A DNA stretch of 64,000 nucleotides from contig NZ_JAFGZD010000010.1 of assembly GCF_017165765.1 (NCBI RefSeq), positions 62,001 through 126,000 on the forward strand, given 5' to 3'. A program made the translations under genes and the position numbers. Below, one piece after another: positions 44,801-52,575 of the stretch. The notes under the pieces were generated by a model. The model was not told the DNA's origin and made no database searches. It saw only the letters and a program-made list of their open reading frames with translations. Within the stretch, counting starts at the first letter, position 1. The number at the start of each line of letters is the position of its first letter. Origin of the DNA: Pseudomonas capsici (GTDB taxonomy: Bacteria; Pseudomonadota; Gammaproteobacteria; Pseudomonadales; Pseudomonadaceae).

Positions 44801-46478
44801 GCTTTTTTTCGACCGTCTCGAAAGCGCAATGGGCGAAGAGGTCGAGCTATTGAAGCAGCGGATGAATCTGTGGGAGCAGTTGCGGGCAGGAGATCGACCT
44901 CCCGAGCGACAGAGGGCACAGGATATTGCACGGGTCACGATCTATCTGGAGTTTCTGGAAGGTCGGCTGGCGGCCGAGAACGGCATCCTGGCCGGCACCG
45001 AAATCGCGAAAATGGCCGGTACCGGGAGCGTGCTCTCGGATGAAAATATCGAAACCTATCTGGGACTGTTCAAGTCGCTGTCGAACAGGCAGGAAAAGGG
45101 CATGCACTGGTCGCAGATTCGCGAATCGCTCTGGGAGAAGCTGCGCGCGGTGCCCAAGGTGGGCGAAGAGTTCTGGCGCAAGCAGGTTACGACGCTTTAT
45201 CAAGGCAAGCTGTTCTCCAACCTCGAGTGGAGTTTCCAGCACATGATGTCGTACCTGGAGCTGTGTTTCAGCAGAGAGCACATGACAGCCAATGAAGAGT
45301 TTCGGCCTTTCAAGGAGTTGCGCAACGACATGGGCTTGAATGGCGCGTTCGCGTCTCATGCCGAGCTTGAAAGGCCCAACGACTATTCGCTGGCCGAACG
45401 AATCGATGTTCTGGAAAGTGTCTTGCGCGAGTATCACAAGGCCAGAGGGATTGCTGACGATGTCGATGCCGGACTCTTCACCGGGGATCAGGTTCAGTAC
45501 CTGGAGAGCTTCAGGCGCGAGCTCAATATGCTGTGCGAGAGGACTCAAACCCAGCTGGCGAAGCTGATTCAGGAAAACGTCGAGCCTTCGCCCGCCGTGG
45601 TCGAATATGTGCCGCGGGTCGCGCAGCCTGACAAGAGGGTCATCAGGACCCGAAATCATCGCTCCTTTGTCGGGCATGTACGCCGCGACGACAAGAGTTT
45701 TCCGGGTGAAGTCGCCGATGTCATGAATACGCAGACTGGCCAGGTGATCAGTTCCTGGCACCGGCATGCGGATGGTCAATGGGTGGAAATGCAGACCGCC
45801 CGACCCGAAAGGCCAACTCCCGGTGCCCGACCGGTATCGGCAAGTGAGTTGCAAAGACGCGCCCGTACATTTCTGCTTGAAGTGGAGCCTGCCCTCGAAA
45901 AGGCCCGCTCGCAGGCCACACAGGCCTATGAGCCCGAAGATATCGAAGACATTCTGGTTTTCAAGGCGGGCAAGCTGATTGCGCTTGCCGAGCAGATGAC
46001 CGAAAGCGCCAGGACATCTGAAAATCTGTCGCAACAGATGATCTCGAGTGCCGCGCAGTTGCGCGATGCCGCAGCCCGTCTTACGGCAGAAGGCCGCAGA
46101 CTGCGTATCACCATGATCAAGTCTCAGCCGCCGACAGCCGCACGTATCAGCTATCTGCATCGCCAGGGCGAAATCAACATTTCCTCTTTCGAGGGCAGGA
46201 AAAACATGTCGGGTGCCAGGCGTGATGACTTTCTGCAGGAGTATGCGATTCGTGACAAGGACAACCGGTTGTTATGGTGGGCGCATTTCCACTACAGAAA
46301 CGAAACGGACAGCGCCCAGGCATTCACGGCGGCTCACCTGAAATTGCCCGAGCAGAGGATGATCGGTTACAAGTCACTGATCAAAAGCTCGGGAGGGGCA
46401 AAGGACGTGGTCAATATCTATCGCAGTGCCATTGGCAGGGACGTCGCACAGCGCCTTTTCCTGGTGCTGAGTCCATGA
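41880..46478 (+). CDS. Large DUF6543 ('dermonecrotic toxin domain') protein
   Basis: A 1532-residue protein from ATG 41880; TTG 41874 or ATG 41910 are possible and none has a good ribosome site. The central part matches the Pseudomonas DUF6543 family: 'YPDLLKRYL', 'LPLQALEQKIKGDLS', 'RWALFKEGGWLLLNTVLPLF' (about residue 705) and 'GTYAGLYSFNDLWLARVGSDLFRV' with 'PGPWLRHDGQEWHLDLGL' (about 860-920). A coiled coil follows (about 925-965). The C-terminal 'LWWAHFHYRNE' / 'AHLKLPEQRMIGYKSL' block is also typical. No LRR, NEL ligase or signal peptide is visible. Members are called toxins or effectors by annotation, but the activity is unknown. The stop overlaps apbE by 4 bases. Confidence 0.8.
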   Translation: MAIKQVSRFHMTIAFDVAEQFAARPTLRRVAVATLRQELRQLYPTLQIDPQTAVVSRKTTATRLSSSASQEAQPLVDCLLEHFAAQSSVKWSSAQHMLLGAAGPLSVEMSDVSALLNRVALGLFETFKLALVNYWSECTEESVGCRSRWEWLAGRIKQVLLDELSTTPSREQSPMARKWLHDVALFPEKAERERLAVQRPLPSTCIIRLQVGGPDSKSVILPALVIFNTRKGNEQVLMYQLSGRYQSWPTFSAWERSLAYLLDDQVEKLNVQWTAHEPEDDIFGVLAMALLENQLVGIQGLESSPGYDLDRLEHSLAALTDICGLFEVESARSSALDIERLPLWMRNAQEADRNQYSRLMVDLAVTQKRSGGHSFNEGLPPILEFASRSLAMAIAQDHLDGVDFLPEQIQVRINKVTAIAVPSGGQVVVSGGVEPVIMTFPEFALENLAGLPAGEIKVYRTDGKPLPHWMTGEYLKELTVRVDIGQVYPDLLKRYLVTDTAEAQRREALFAAQLRLQLPLQALEQKIKGDLSQRAYQSVCAIMQTSVTERRVGTRPIVLRPLSFVRQAGHRADVVANMFVIGPQDNAVGPHVLYRPFAHTPLTEFANWSALLAAVKQPGALQNNILVWLSDSARPVYANGGFDEPHIVRFGLGSDSAPLEKPQPAVLGTDVLRGDIMLGLFNANARALIELADRNAVSNAESRWALFKEGGWLLLNTVLPLFSGPFANALWLEQLLSGVDQQLSRPVSENEGGSAQLAGLLLNISLILLHSGVSLNNLASVNRLATRRMLAEPVMAADPVTVRQAPAVAGSLLSDVRTVLDFSWSQPGNRLSGAQRLELEKFKIRPATVPGNPVASGTYAGLYSFNDLWLARVGSDLFRVTVGEDGVRVVRPDSPEVPGPWLRHDGQEWHLDLGLHLRGGGPKKNIRQMARQNAENLTRINQSLAELDGRETELVNRITGYNAHLNTATGEVRQLFFDRLESAMGEEVELLKQRMNLWEQLRAGDRPPERQRAQDIARVTIYLEFLEGRLAAENGILAGTEIAKMAGTGSVLSDENIETYLGLFKSLSNRQEKGMHWSQIRESLWEKLRAVPKVGEEFWRKQVTTLYQGKLFSNLEWSFQHMMSYLELCFSREHMTANEEFRPFKELRNDMGLNGAFASHAELERPNDYSLAERIDVLESVLREYHKARGIADDVDAGLFTGDQVQYLESFRRELNMLCERTQTQLAKLIQENVEPSPAVVEYVPRVAQPDKRVIRTRNHRSFVGHVRRDDKSFPGEVADVMNTQTGQVISSWHRHADGQWVEMQTARPERPTPGARPVSASELQRRARTFLLEVEPALEKARSQATQAYEPEDIEDILVFKAGKLIALAEQMTESARTSENLSQQMISSAAQLRDAAARLTAEGRRLRITMIKSQPPTAARISYLHRQGEINISSFEGRKNMSGARRDDFLQEYAIRDKDNRLLWWAHFHYRNETDSAQAFTAAHLKLPEQRMIGYKSLIKSSGGAKDVVNIYRSAIGRDVAQRLFLVLSP

Positions 46479-47494
46479 GGGTGTGGCTGGGCAGGTCTGT
46501 GCTCATGCTGTTTTCCGGTGCCATTGCCGGCTGTGATCCGGGGCCTGCCTTGCAGAATTTTGGTGGGCCGACCATGGGCAGCGGTTATTCGGTGAGTTAT
46601 GTGCGCCACCCCGGTCAGCCCGATGTACGTGTCGTCCAGCCCGAAGTCGAGGCGATACTGGCCGAGGTCGACCAGCAGATGTCCACCTGGCGCAGCGATT
46701 CGGATGTCGAGCGTTTCAATGTCATGCCGGTCAATCAATGCCAGATCATGCCGCCAGCGGTGCTTGATCTGGTTCGCGTCGGTGAGCACCTGTCCCGTGA
46801 AACGCAGGGCGCTTTCGACCTGACGGTCCTGCCGTTGATGAACCTGTGGGGTTTCGGCCCCCAGTCCCGTGGCCAGCAGGTGCCGACTGCGCGGGAACTG
46901 GCCCGGGCGCATGAGCGAGTGGGGTACCGGCACCTGAGCATCGATAACCGGCGCTTGTGCAAGGATGCCGATGTTGAGATAGACCTGAGCAGCATGGCTG
47001 CCGGTTACACGGTAGATCGCATCGCCGCACGACTCGATGAGCTGGGCGTGCATAACTATCTGGTACAGGTCACCGGCGAACTGAAGGTGAAAGGGCGCAA
47101 GCCCGATGGTTCGGCATGGCGGGTTGCTCTCGAAGCGCCTCGCGACGATCAGCAGATCGCGCAGAAGATCTTTGCCCTGGACGGTTGCGGTGTTTCGACG
47201 TCCGGGGATTACCGTCACTACTTCGAATATGAAGGGCACCGCTATTCCCATACCCTGGATGCGTTGAGCGGGGCGCCGGTGGATCATGACCTGGCATCGG
47301 TGACGGTGATTCATCCTTCGGCTCTGATGGCCGATGGCTTGTCTACTCTGTTGCTTATTCTTGGGCCGGAACGGGGCTGGGATTACGCACAACAGCATCA
47401 AATCGCTGCTTTCTTTGTGATTCGCGCCGATAAGCGTTTTATGATTCGCAGCAATCCGGCGTTCGATCGGTTGTGTGCCGTGCAGTCGCAGTGA
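46475..47494 (+). CDS. apbE: ApbE-family FMN transferase lipoprotein
   Basis: A 339-residue protein starting at ATG 46475 inside the stop of the DUF6543 gene (ATGA). The start is a lipoprotein signal (MRVWLGRSVLMLFSGAIAGC). ApbE features include 'GGPTMGSGYSVSY', 'DVEIDLSSMAAGYTVDRIAARL', 'GVHNYLVQVTGELKVKG' and the C-terminal metal-binding 'HPSALMADGLSTLLLILG'. ApbE links FMN to threonine of NqrB/NqrC, RnfG/D or NosR-type proteins. In P. aeruginosa it follows the nqr genes; here no nqr gene is present upstream. Its target in this organism must therefore lie elsewhere. Confidence 0.9.
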   Translation: MRVWLGRSVLMLFSGAIAGCDPGPALQNFGGPTMGSGYSVSYVRHPGQPDVRVVQPEVEAILAEVDQQMSTWRSDSDVERFNVMPVNQCQIMPPAVLDLVRVGEHLSRETQGAFDLTVLPLMNLWGFGPQSRGQQVPTARELARAHERVGYRHLSIDNRRLCKDADVEIDLSSMAAGYTVDRIAARLDELGVHNYLVQVTGELKVKGRKPDGSAWRVALEAPRDDQQIAQKIFALDGCGVSTSGDYRHYFEYEGHRYSHTLDALSGAPVDHDLASVTVIHPSALMADGLSTLLLILGPERGWDYAQQHQIAAFFVIRADKRFMIRSNPAFDRLCAVQSQ

Positions 47495-47660
47495 ACTCAT
47501 GGCGTGAGAATGATCGATTGCAACGAGGCCAAGCAGACAAAAGTGGCCTTCGGCGCGACCAAGGGGTAATGTTCGCCCCCTTGGTGCAGCGCTAGACTGG
47601 ACCCCGTGATTTAGCCAGAGATGCCAGAGTGGCGCCTCGGTATGTTCTAAAGGAGTACGC

Positions 47661-49055
47661 ATGGCTGTCTACAACTACGACGTAGTGGTACTGGGTTCCG
47701 GCCCAGCCGGAGAAGGAGCGGCAATGAATGCCGCCAAGGCGGGACGCAAGGTTGCGATGGTCGACAGCCGTCGGCAGGTCGGCGGCAACTGCACTCACCT
47801 GGGCACGATTCCTTCCAAGGCATTGCGTCATGCGGTCAAGCAGATCATTCACTTCAACACCAACCCGATGTTCCGTGCCATTGGCGAGCCGCGCTGGTTT
47901 TCGTTCCCGGATGTGTTGAAGAACGCTGAAATCGTCATTTCCAAGCAAGTGGCCTCGCGTACTGGCTACTACGCCCGCAACCGGGTGGATGTGTTCTTCG
48001 GCACCGGCAGCTTCTCCGACGAAAACAGCATCGACGTGGTATGCGCCAACGGCGTCGTCGAAAAGCTGGTGGCCAACCAGGTCATCATCGCCACCGGTTC
48101 GCGCCCTTATCGTCCTGCCGATATCGATTTCAATCACAAGCGTATCTATGACAGCGACACCATCCTCAGCCTGGGTCATACCCCGCGCAAGCTGATCATT
48201 TATGGTGCCGGTGTGATCGGCTGTGAATACGCCTCGATCTTCAGTGGTCTGGGGGTGCTGGTCGAACTGGTGGACAACCGCGATCAGTTGCTGAGCTTCC
48301 TGGATTCGGAAATTTCCCAGGCGCTGAGTTATCACTTCAGCAACAACAACGTGATGGTTCGCCATAACGAAGAGTACGAGAAGGTCGAAGGCCTGGATAA
48401 CGGTGTGATCCTGCACCTCAAGTCCGGGAAGAAGATCAAGGCCGACGCCTTGCTCTGGTGTAACGGTCGCACCGGCAACACCGACAAGCTGGGTCTGGAG
48501 AACATCGGCCTCAAGGCCAATGGCCGCGGTCAGATCGAAGTCGACGAGAACTACCGCACCAGCGTTCCCAATATCTACGGCGCAGGCGATGTCATAGGCT
48601 GGCCGAGTCTGGCCAGTGCCGCCTATGACCAGGGGCGTTCGGCAGCGGGCAGTCTGGTGGACAACGGCAGCTGGCGTTATGTCAACGACGTGCCGACCGG
48701 CATCTACACCATTCCCGAGATCAGCTCGATCGGCAAGAACGAGCATGAACTGACTCAGGCGCGGGTGCCTTACGAAGTGGGCAAGGCGTTCTTCAAGGGC
48801 ATGGCCCGTGCGCAGATTTCCGGTGAGCGGGTCGGCATGCTGAAGATCCTGTTCCACCGTGAAACCCTGGAAGTCCTGGGCGTTCACTGCTTTGGCGACC
48901 AGGCTTCGGAGATCGTGCACATCGGTCAGGCGATCATGAACCAGGAAGGTGCTGCGAATACGATCAAGTATTTCGTCAACACCACCTTCAACTACCCGAC
49001 CATGGCCGAAGCCTATCGGGTAGCGGCCTACGATGGTCTGAACCGGCTTTTTTAA
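47661..49055 (+). CDS. sthA: Soluble pyridine nucleotide transhydrogenase
   Basis: A 464-residue FAD flavoprotein. FAD loop 'VVLGSGPAGEGAAMNAAK', NAD(P) loop 'IYGAGVIGCEYASIFSGLG' (about 180), and a C-terminal dimerisation domain ('HCFGDQASEIVHIGQAIM'). The active-site stretch 'GGNCTHLGTIPSKALRH' keeps only one cysteine, the second being Thr; this loss of the redox disulfide separates SthA from dihydrolipoamide dehydrogenase. It balances NADPH and NADH by NADPH + NAD+ exchange. AAAGGAG lies 6 bases before the ATG. A CCAAGGGG/CCCCTTGG hairpin (47560-47583) lies in the gap after apbE. Confidence 0.96.
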   Translation: MAVYNYDVVVLGSGPAGEGAAMNAAKAGRKVAMVDSRRQVGGNCTHLGTIPSKALRHAVKQIIHFNTNPMFRAIGEPRWFSFPDVLKNAEIVISKQVASRTGYYARNRVDVFFGTGSFSDENSIDVVCANGVVEKLVANQVIIATGSRPYRPADIDFNHKRIYDSDTILSLGHTPRKLIIYGAGVIGCEYASIFSGLGVLVELVDNRDQLLSFLDSEISQALSYHFSNNNVMVRHNEEYEKVEGLDNGVILHLKSGKKIKADALLWCNGRTGNTDKLGLENIGLKANGRGQIEVDENYRTSVPNIYGAGDVIGWPSLASAAYDQGRSAAGSLVDNGSWRYVNDVPTGIYTIPEISSIGKNEHELTQARVPYEVGKAFFKGMARAQISGERVGMLKILFHRETLEVLGVHCFGDQASEIVHIGQAIMNQEGAANTIKYFVNTTFNYPTMAEAYRVAAYDGLNRLF

Positions 49056-49097
49056 GCGGCTCCGGCCGGTGGCCTGAGCCGGCCGGGGAGACCGATT

Positions 49098-49820
49098 TCA
49101 GCGATTCTCGAGGGTGGCGCTGGCCAAACCGGGAAAGTCTGTAATCAGGCTGTCTACGCCGAAGTCGGCGAGCCTGCGCATCAGCGCAGGTTCGTTGACG
49201 GTCCATACCGACACATGCAAGCCCTGACGCTGCGCTTTCTGCAGACGCTCCGGGGTGCACAGTGTCCAGTTCAATGCCAGAATCTCGCAGCCATAGCTCT
49301 GGGCGACCTTCAACGGGTCGAGCCAGGCATATTCGGCGACCAGTCCGCGGCTGATGTCCGGTGTCAGTTCGACAGCGGCGCGCAGTACTTCCCGTGAGCT
49401 CGAGGTGATGGTCACCTTGTCCAGCAAGCCATGGCGCTGAGCCAGTTCACGAATCGCCAGCACGGTGTTGGCGGCACGGGTGCGTGAAGCGCTTTTGACT
49501 TCCAGTTGCCAGTGTTCAAAGTCGCATTTCTCGAACAGTTCTTCCAGATGCGGGATCGGGCAGGGTGTGACCCAGCCGGGGCCGCCCTTGCGGGCGTCGT
49601 AGGTCACAAGGTCGGCGGCCAGATGTTCGTGGACCTTGCCGCGCCGATCCGTGGTGCGCTTGAGGGTCGGGTCGTGAATGACCATCAGTTCCCCGTCGCG
49701 AGACAAGTGCAGGTCCAGTTCGCAACGGCGAACACCGTGCTTGAGGCATTCCTGAAAGCTGGTCAGGGTGTTTTCCGGTGCTTCGCCCTTGGCGCCGCGG
49801 TGGCCGTAGATAAGGGTCAC
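49098..49820 (-). CDS. Glycerophosphodiester phosphodiesterase
   Basis: I use GTG 49820 (CAGGAG 6 bases upstream; product starts MTLIYGHRGAKGEAPENT) instead of a frame 27 bases longer. The 240-residue GDPD has the catalytic 'HRGAKGEAPENTLTSF', 'CELDLHLSRDGELMVIHD' and 'VWTVNEPALMRRL' motifs. It splits glycerophosphodiesters into glycerol-3-phosphate and an alcohol. There is no signal peptide, so it is the cytoplasmic UgpQ type. It converges on sthA. The gap between holds a GC-rich CCGGCCGG repeat stem. Confidence 0.92.
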   Translation of the reverse strand: MTLIYGHRGAKGEAPENTLTSFQECLKHGVRRCELDLHLSRDGELMVIHDPTLKRTTDRRGKVHEHLAADLVTYDARKGGPGWVTPCPIPHLEELFEKCDFEHWQLEVKSASRTRAANTVLAIRELAQRHGLLDKVTITSSSREVLRAAVELTPDISRGLVAEYAWLDPLKVAQSYGCEILALNWTLCTPERLQKAQRQGLHVSVWTVNEPALMRRLADFGVDSLITDFPGLASATLENR

Positions 49821-49880
49821 AATTACTCCTGGCCTCAAAGGCGCCAATTACATGAATGTGAGATGTGCAAGGGAACGGCT

Positions 49881-50468
49881 TCAGGCTCTGGGCTGACTGC
49901 CTTGTTCAAGTGCCTGACGGCGTTGCTGGGCCTGGCGTTGCAGGACATGGCGGGCGAGCAACTGGCGCTGGGCGTCCGGCAGGTCCACGAATTCGGTGCC
50001 GACATCGAATTCGCCGTTTTCCAGAGTGTTACAGTGAATGACAGTGGCGCGCAGCATCAGGCCTGAAGCCTGGGGCATCAGCACCATCTTGATCGACAGT
50101 TTTTCGCCCGGCGTGTAGCTCTGTCGAGAGGTAAAGAGCAGGCCGCCTTCGGACAGTTTCACCGGTTGCGGAGCACCCAGCTTGCCCAGAGCGGTATGGG
50201 CAACAACCCGGCCCAGCAGGTCGATACGCTTGTTCAGCGATTTGAGAAAACTGTTGAGCACCCGGTCACGCTCGTCGAGCTGACGCAGCAGGTGCTGGGA
50301 TTCGAACTCGCTGACATGCAGTTCGCTGAGCAGATCGAACAGTGCCGAAGTCTCGCGCATGGCTTCCTGGCTGGCTTGATCTGCCTGCGACAGGGGGTTA
50401 ATTTCCAGTGCGACGCTGTCTTCGATACGGTAGTATTCGCGGCGTTCTTCTTCATCTAGTGTCGACAT
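49881..50468 (-). CDS. PilZ-domain protein
   Basis: A 195-residue protein. A short N-terminal 'RREYYRIEDSVALEI' recalls the RxxxR c-di-GMP contact region, a helical middle part follows, and the C-terminal PilZ-like barrel contains 'VKLSEGGLLFTSRQSYTPGEKLSIKMVL' (D/NxSxxG replaced by L-S-E-G-G). It is the Pseudomonas PA2989-type protein. It may bind c-di-GMP, but the motif is imperfect. It diverges from lolC. Confidence 0.78.
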   Translation of the reverse strand: MSTLDEEERREYYRIEDSVALEINPLSQADQASQEAMRETSALFDLLSELHVSEFESQHLLRQLDERDRVLNSFLKSLNKRIDLLGRVVAHTALGKLGAPQPVKLSEGGLLFTSRQSYTPGEKLSIKMVLMPQASGLMLRATVIHCNTLENGEFDVGTEFVDLPDAQRQLLARHVLQRQAQQRRQALEQGSQPRA

Positions 50469-50570
50469 GGCGAACCCATGGTAGCTGCTGTGGTCAGAGA
50501 GTTTCGAGTGTAAAGCTGCACGTCAAGGCCCGCCACACGGACGTCCCCATTCCTGCGAACAATTCCCTAC

Positions 50571-51821
50571 ATGTTCAGACCTCTTTTTGTTTTCATCGGC
50601 ACGCGTTACACCCGTGCAAAACGACGTAACCATTTTGTTTCCTTCATTTCCCTGACCTCCATCATCGGCCTCGCCCTGGGCGTAGTGGTGATGATAGTCG
50701 TGTTATCGGTCATGAATGGCTTCGATCACGAAATGCGTACCCGCGTGCTGGGCATGGTGCCTCACGCCACCATCGAATCGGGCGAACCGATCGCCAACTG
50801 GCAGGGGCTGGCTGCCAGGGTCCAGGAAAATCCGCAGGTGCTGGCGGTTGCGCCATTCACCCAGATGCAGGGCTTGCTGACCAATAACGGCAAGGTCCAG
50901 AAAGTACTGCTCAACGGTATTGACCCGACTCAGGAGCGCAAGGTTTCGATCATCGACAACTTTGTGAAACAGGGGAAACTCGACAGCCTTGAGCCCGGCA
51001 GTTTCGGCATCGTGATCGGCGACAAGGCCGCCACCAAGCTGGGAGTCGGCATCGGTGACAAGCTGACCTTCGTGGCCCCGGAAGTCACGGTCACGCCTGC
51101 GGGCATGTTTCCGCGCATGAAACGGTTCGAAGTGGTCGGCATCTTCCACGTCGGTGCCGGTGAACTGGACGGCTATCTGGGCCTGACCAACCTCGAGGAT
51201 CTGGGGCGTCTGCATCGCTGGAAGCCGGAGCAGGTCCAGGGCCTGCGCCTGAAGTTCGATGACCTGTTCGCTGCCCCTCGCACTTCATGGGAAATCGCCC
51301 AGAAGCTGGGCGAAAACAACTTCTACTCTCGCGACTGGACCCGTACCCACGGCAACCTGTATCAGGCGATCCGCATGGAAAAAGCCATGATCGGCCTGCT
51401 GTTGCTGCTGATCGTCGCGGTGGCTGCGTTCAATATCATTTCCACGTTGGTCATGGTGGTCAACGACAAGAAGGGCGACATTGCCATCCTGCGCACGCTG
51501 GGCGCGACGCCGCGACAGATCATGGCCATCTTCATGGTGCAGGGCTCCGTGATCGGTGTGGTCGGTACGCTGATCGGCGCGGCGGTGGGTATTGTGGCGG
51601 CGCTCAATGTCAGCTCGGCGATTTCGGCGCTCGAAGGCCTGATGGGCCACAAGTTCCTCAACGCCGACGTGTACTTCATCGATTATCTGCCTTCGCAACT
51701 GATGGCCCAGGATGTGTTCCAGGTCTGCGGTGCCGCGTTGGCCCTGAGTTTCCTCGCCACCCTGTATCCAGCCTGGCGTGCGGCGCGCACCCAGCCTGCG
51801 GAGGCGTTACGTTATGAGTGA
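50571..51821 (+). CDS. lolC: Lipoprotein-releasing ABC transporter permease LolC
   Basis: A 416-residue inner-membrane protein with four membrane segments: one near residues 25-50 ('FISLTSIIGLALGVVVMIVVLSVMNG') and three in the C-terminal 150 residues, with a large periplasmic MacB-like domain between. 'LLLLLIVAVAAFNIISTLVMVVNDKKGDIAILRTLGATPRQIMAIFMVQG' type sequence is diagnostic. With LolD and LolE it extracts outer-membrane lipoproteins to LolA. It is the first gene of lolCDE. The protein and DNA are very similar to lolE, 2 kb downstream. Confidence 0.95.
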   Translation: MFRPLFVFIGTRYTRAKRRNHFVSFISLTSIIGLALGVVVMIVVLSVMNGFDHEMRTRVLGMVPHATIESGEPIANWQGLAARVQENPQVLAVAPFTQMQGLLTNNGKVQKVLLNGIDPTQERKVSIIDNFVKQGKLDSLEPGSFGIVIGDKAATKLGVGIGDKLTFVAPEVTVTPAGMFPRMKRFEVVGIFHVGAGELDGYLGLTNLEDLGRLHRWKPEQVQGLRLKFDDLFAAPRTSWEIAQKLGENNFYSRDWTRTHGNLYQAIRMEKAMIGLLLLLIVAVAAFNIISTLVMVVNDKKGDIAILRTLGATPRQIMAIFMVQGSVIGVVGTLIGAAVGIVAALNVSSAISALEGLMGHKFLNADVYFIDYLPSQLMAQDVFQVCGAALALSFLATLYPAWRAARTQPAEALRYE

Positions 51822-52512
51822 GTCGGGCATGTTAGATAAAGCTGTATTGAGTTGCCGCAATCTGGGTAAGTCCTACGAGGAAGGTCCGGAATCTGTCGTG
51901 GTGCTGTCCGGCCTGCAGCTTGAGCTGCATCCGGGTGAGCGGGTGGCGATTGTCGGCAGTTCGGGCTCGGGCAAAAGTACCTTGCTCAACCTGCTGGGTG
52001 GCCTGGATACGCCTTCCGAAGGCAGTGTCTGGCTGGCCGGGGAAGAACTGTCGGCACTGAATGAAAAGGCTCGCGGCCTGTTGCGCAACCGCGCGCTGGG
52101 TTTCGTCTATCAGTTCCACCATCTGCTGCCCGAGTTCACCGCCCTCGAGAACGTCTGCATGCCGCTGTTGATCGGCAGCACATCGATTCCCGAGGCCCGT
52201 CAGCGGGCCACCGCCCTGCTGGAGCGCGTAGGCCTCGGGCACCGGCTGGCGCACAAGCCAGCGGAATTGTCCGGTGGCGAGCGCCAGCGTGTCGCGATTG
52301 CCCGTGCGCTGGTGAACCAGCCGGGGCTGGTAATGCTCGACGAGCCCACCGGCAACCTCGATCATCACACAGCCCAGGGCATTCAGGACCTGATGCGTGA
52401 ACTGAGCACCTCGTCGCGTACGGCGTTTCTGGTGGTGACCCACGATATGAACCTGGCCCGGCAGATGGACCGTGTCCTGCGCCTGGAAGACGGTCACCTC
52501 GTCGCCGGTTGA
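51814..52512 (+). CDS. lolD: Lipoprotein-releasing ABC ATPase LolD
   Basis: A 232-residue ABC ATPase: Walker A 'VGSSGSGKSTLLNLLGG', the LolD motif region 'NRALGFVYQFHHLLPEFTALENV', signature 'LSGGERQRVAIARAL' and Walker B 'LVMLDEPTGNLDH'. The ATG (51814) lies within the lolC 3' end, overlapping by 8 bases, so the two are coupled. ATG 51829 is an alternative start. It powers lipoprotein release by LolCE. Confidence 0.95.
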   Translation: MSESGMLDKAVLSCRNLGKSYEEGPESVVVLSGLQLELHPGERVAIVGSSGSGKSTLLNLLGGLDTPSEGSVWLAGEELSALNEKARGLLRNRALGFVYQFHHLLPEFTALENVCMPLLIGSTSIPEARQRATALLERVGLGHRLAHKPAELSGGERQRVAIARALVNQPGLVMLDEPTGNLDHHTAQGIQDLMRELSTSSRTAFLVVTHDMNLARQMDRVLRLEDGHLVAG

Positions 52513-52520
52513 TTGACCCG

Positions 52521-52550
52521 CCCCGACGCAAGTCATCGCGTCGGGGTCTT
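52521..52550 (+). terminator. Terminator-like hairpin between lolD and lolE
   Basis: CCCCGACGC (52521-52529), loop AAGTCATC, GCGTCGGGG (52538-52546), then TCTTTACCTTTT. The stem is strong but the T-run is interrupted, so it may cause partial termination inside the operon. Confidence 0.6.
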
Positions 52551-52575
52551 TACCTTTTGCTACGGTGCTCCGCGA

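Noticed and set aside
39003..46478. The MFS-MFS-DUF6543 block as a mobile island
   Set aside because: No transposase, integrase, flanking repeats or tRNA, and base composition close to the neighbours; a difference in gene content is real but mobility is not shown.
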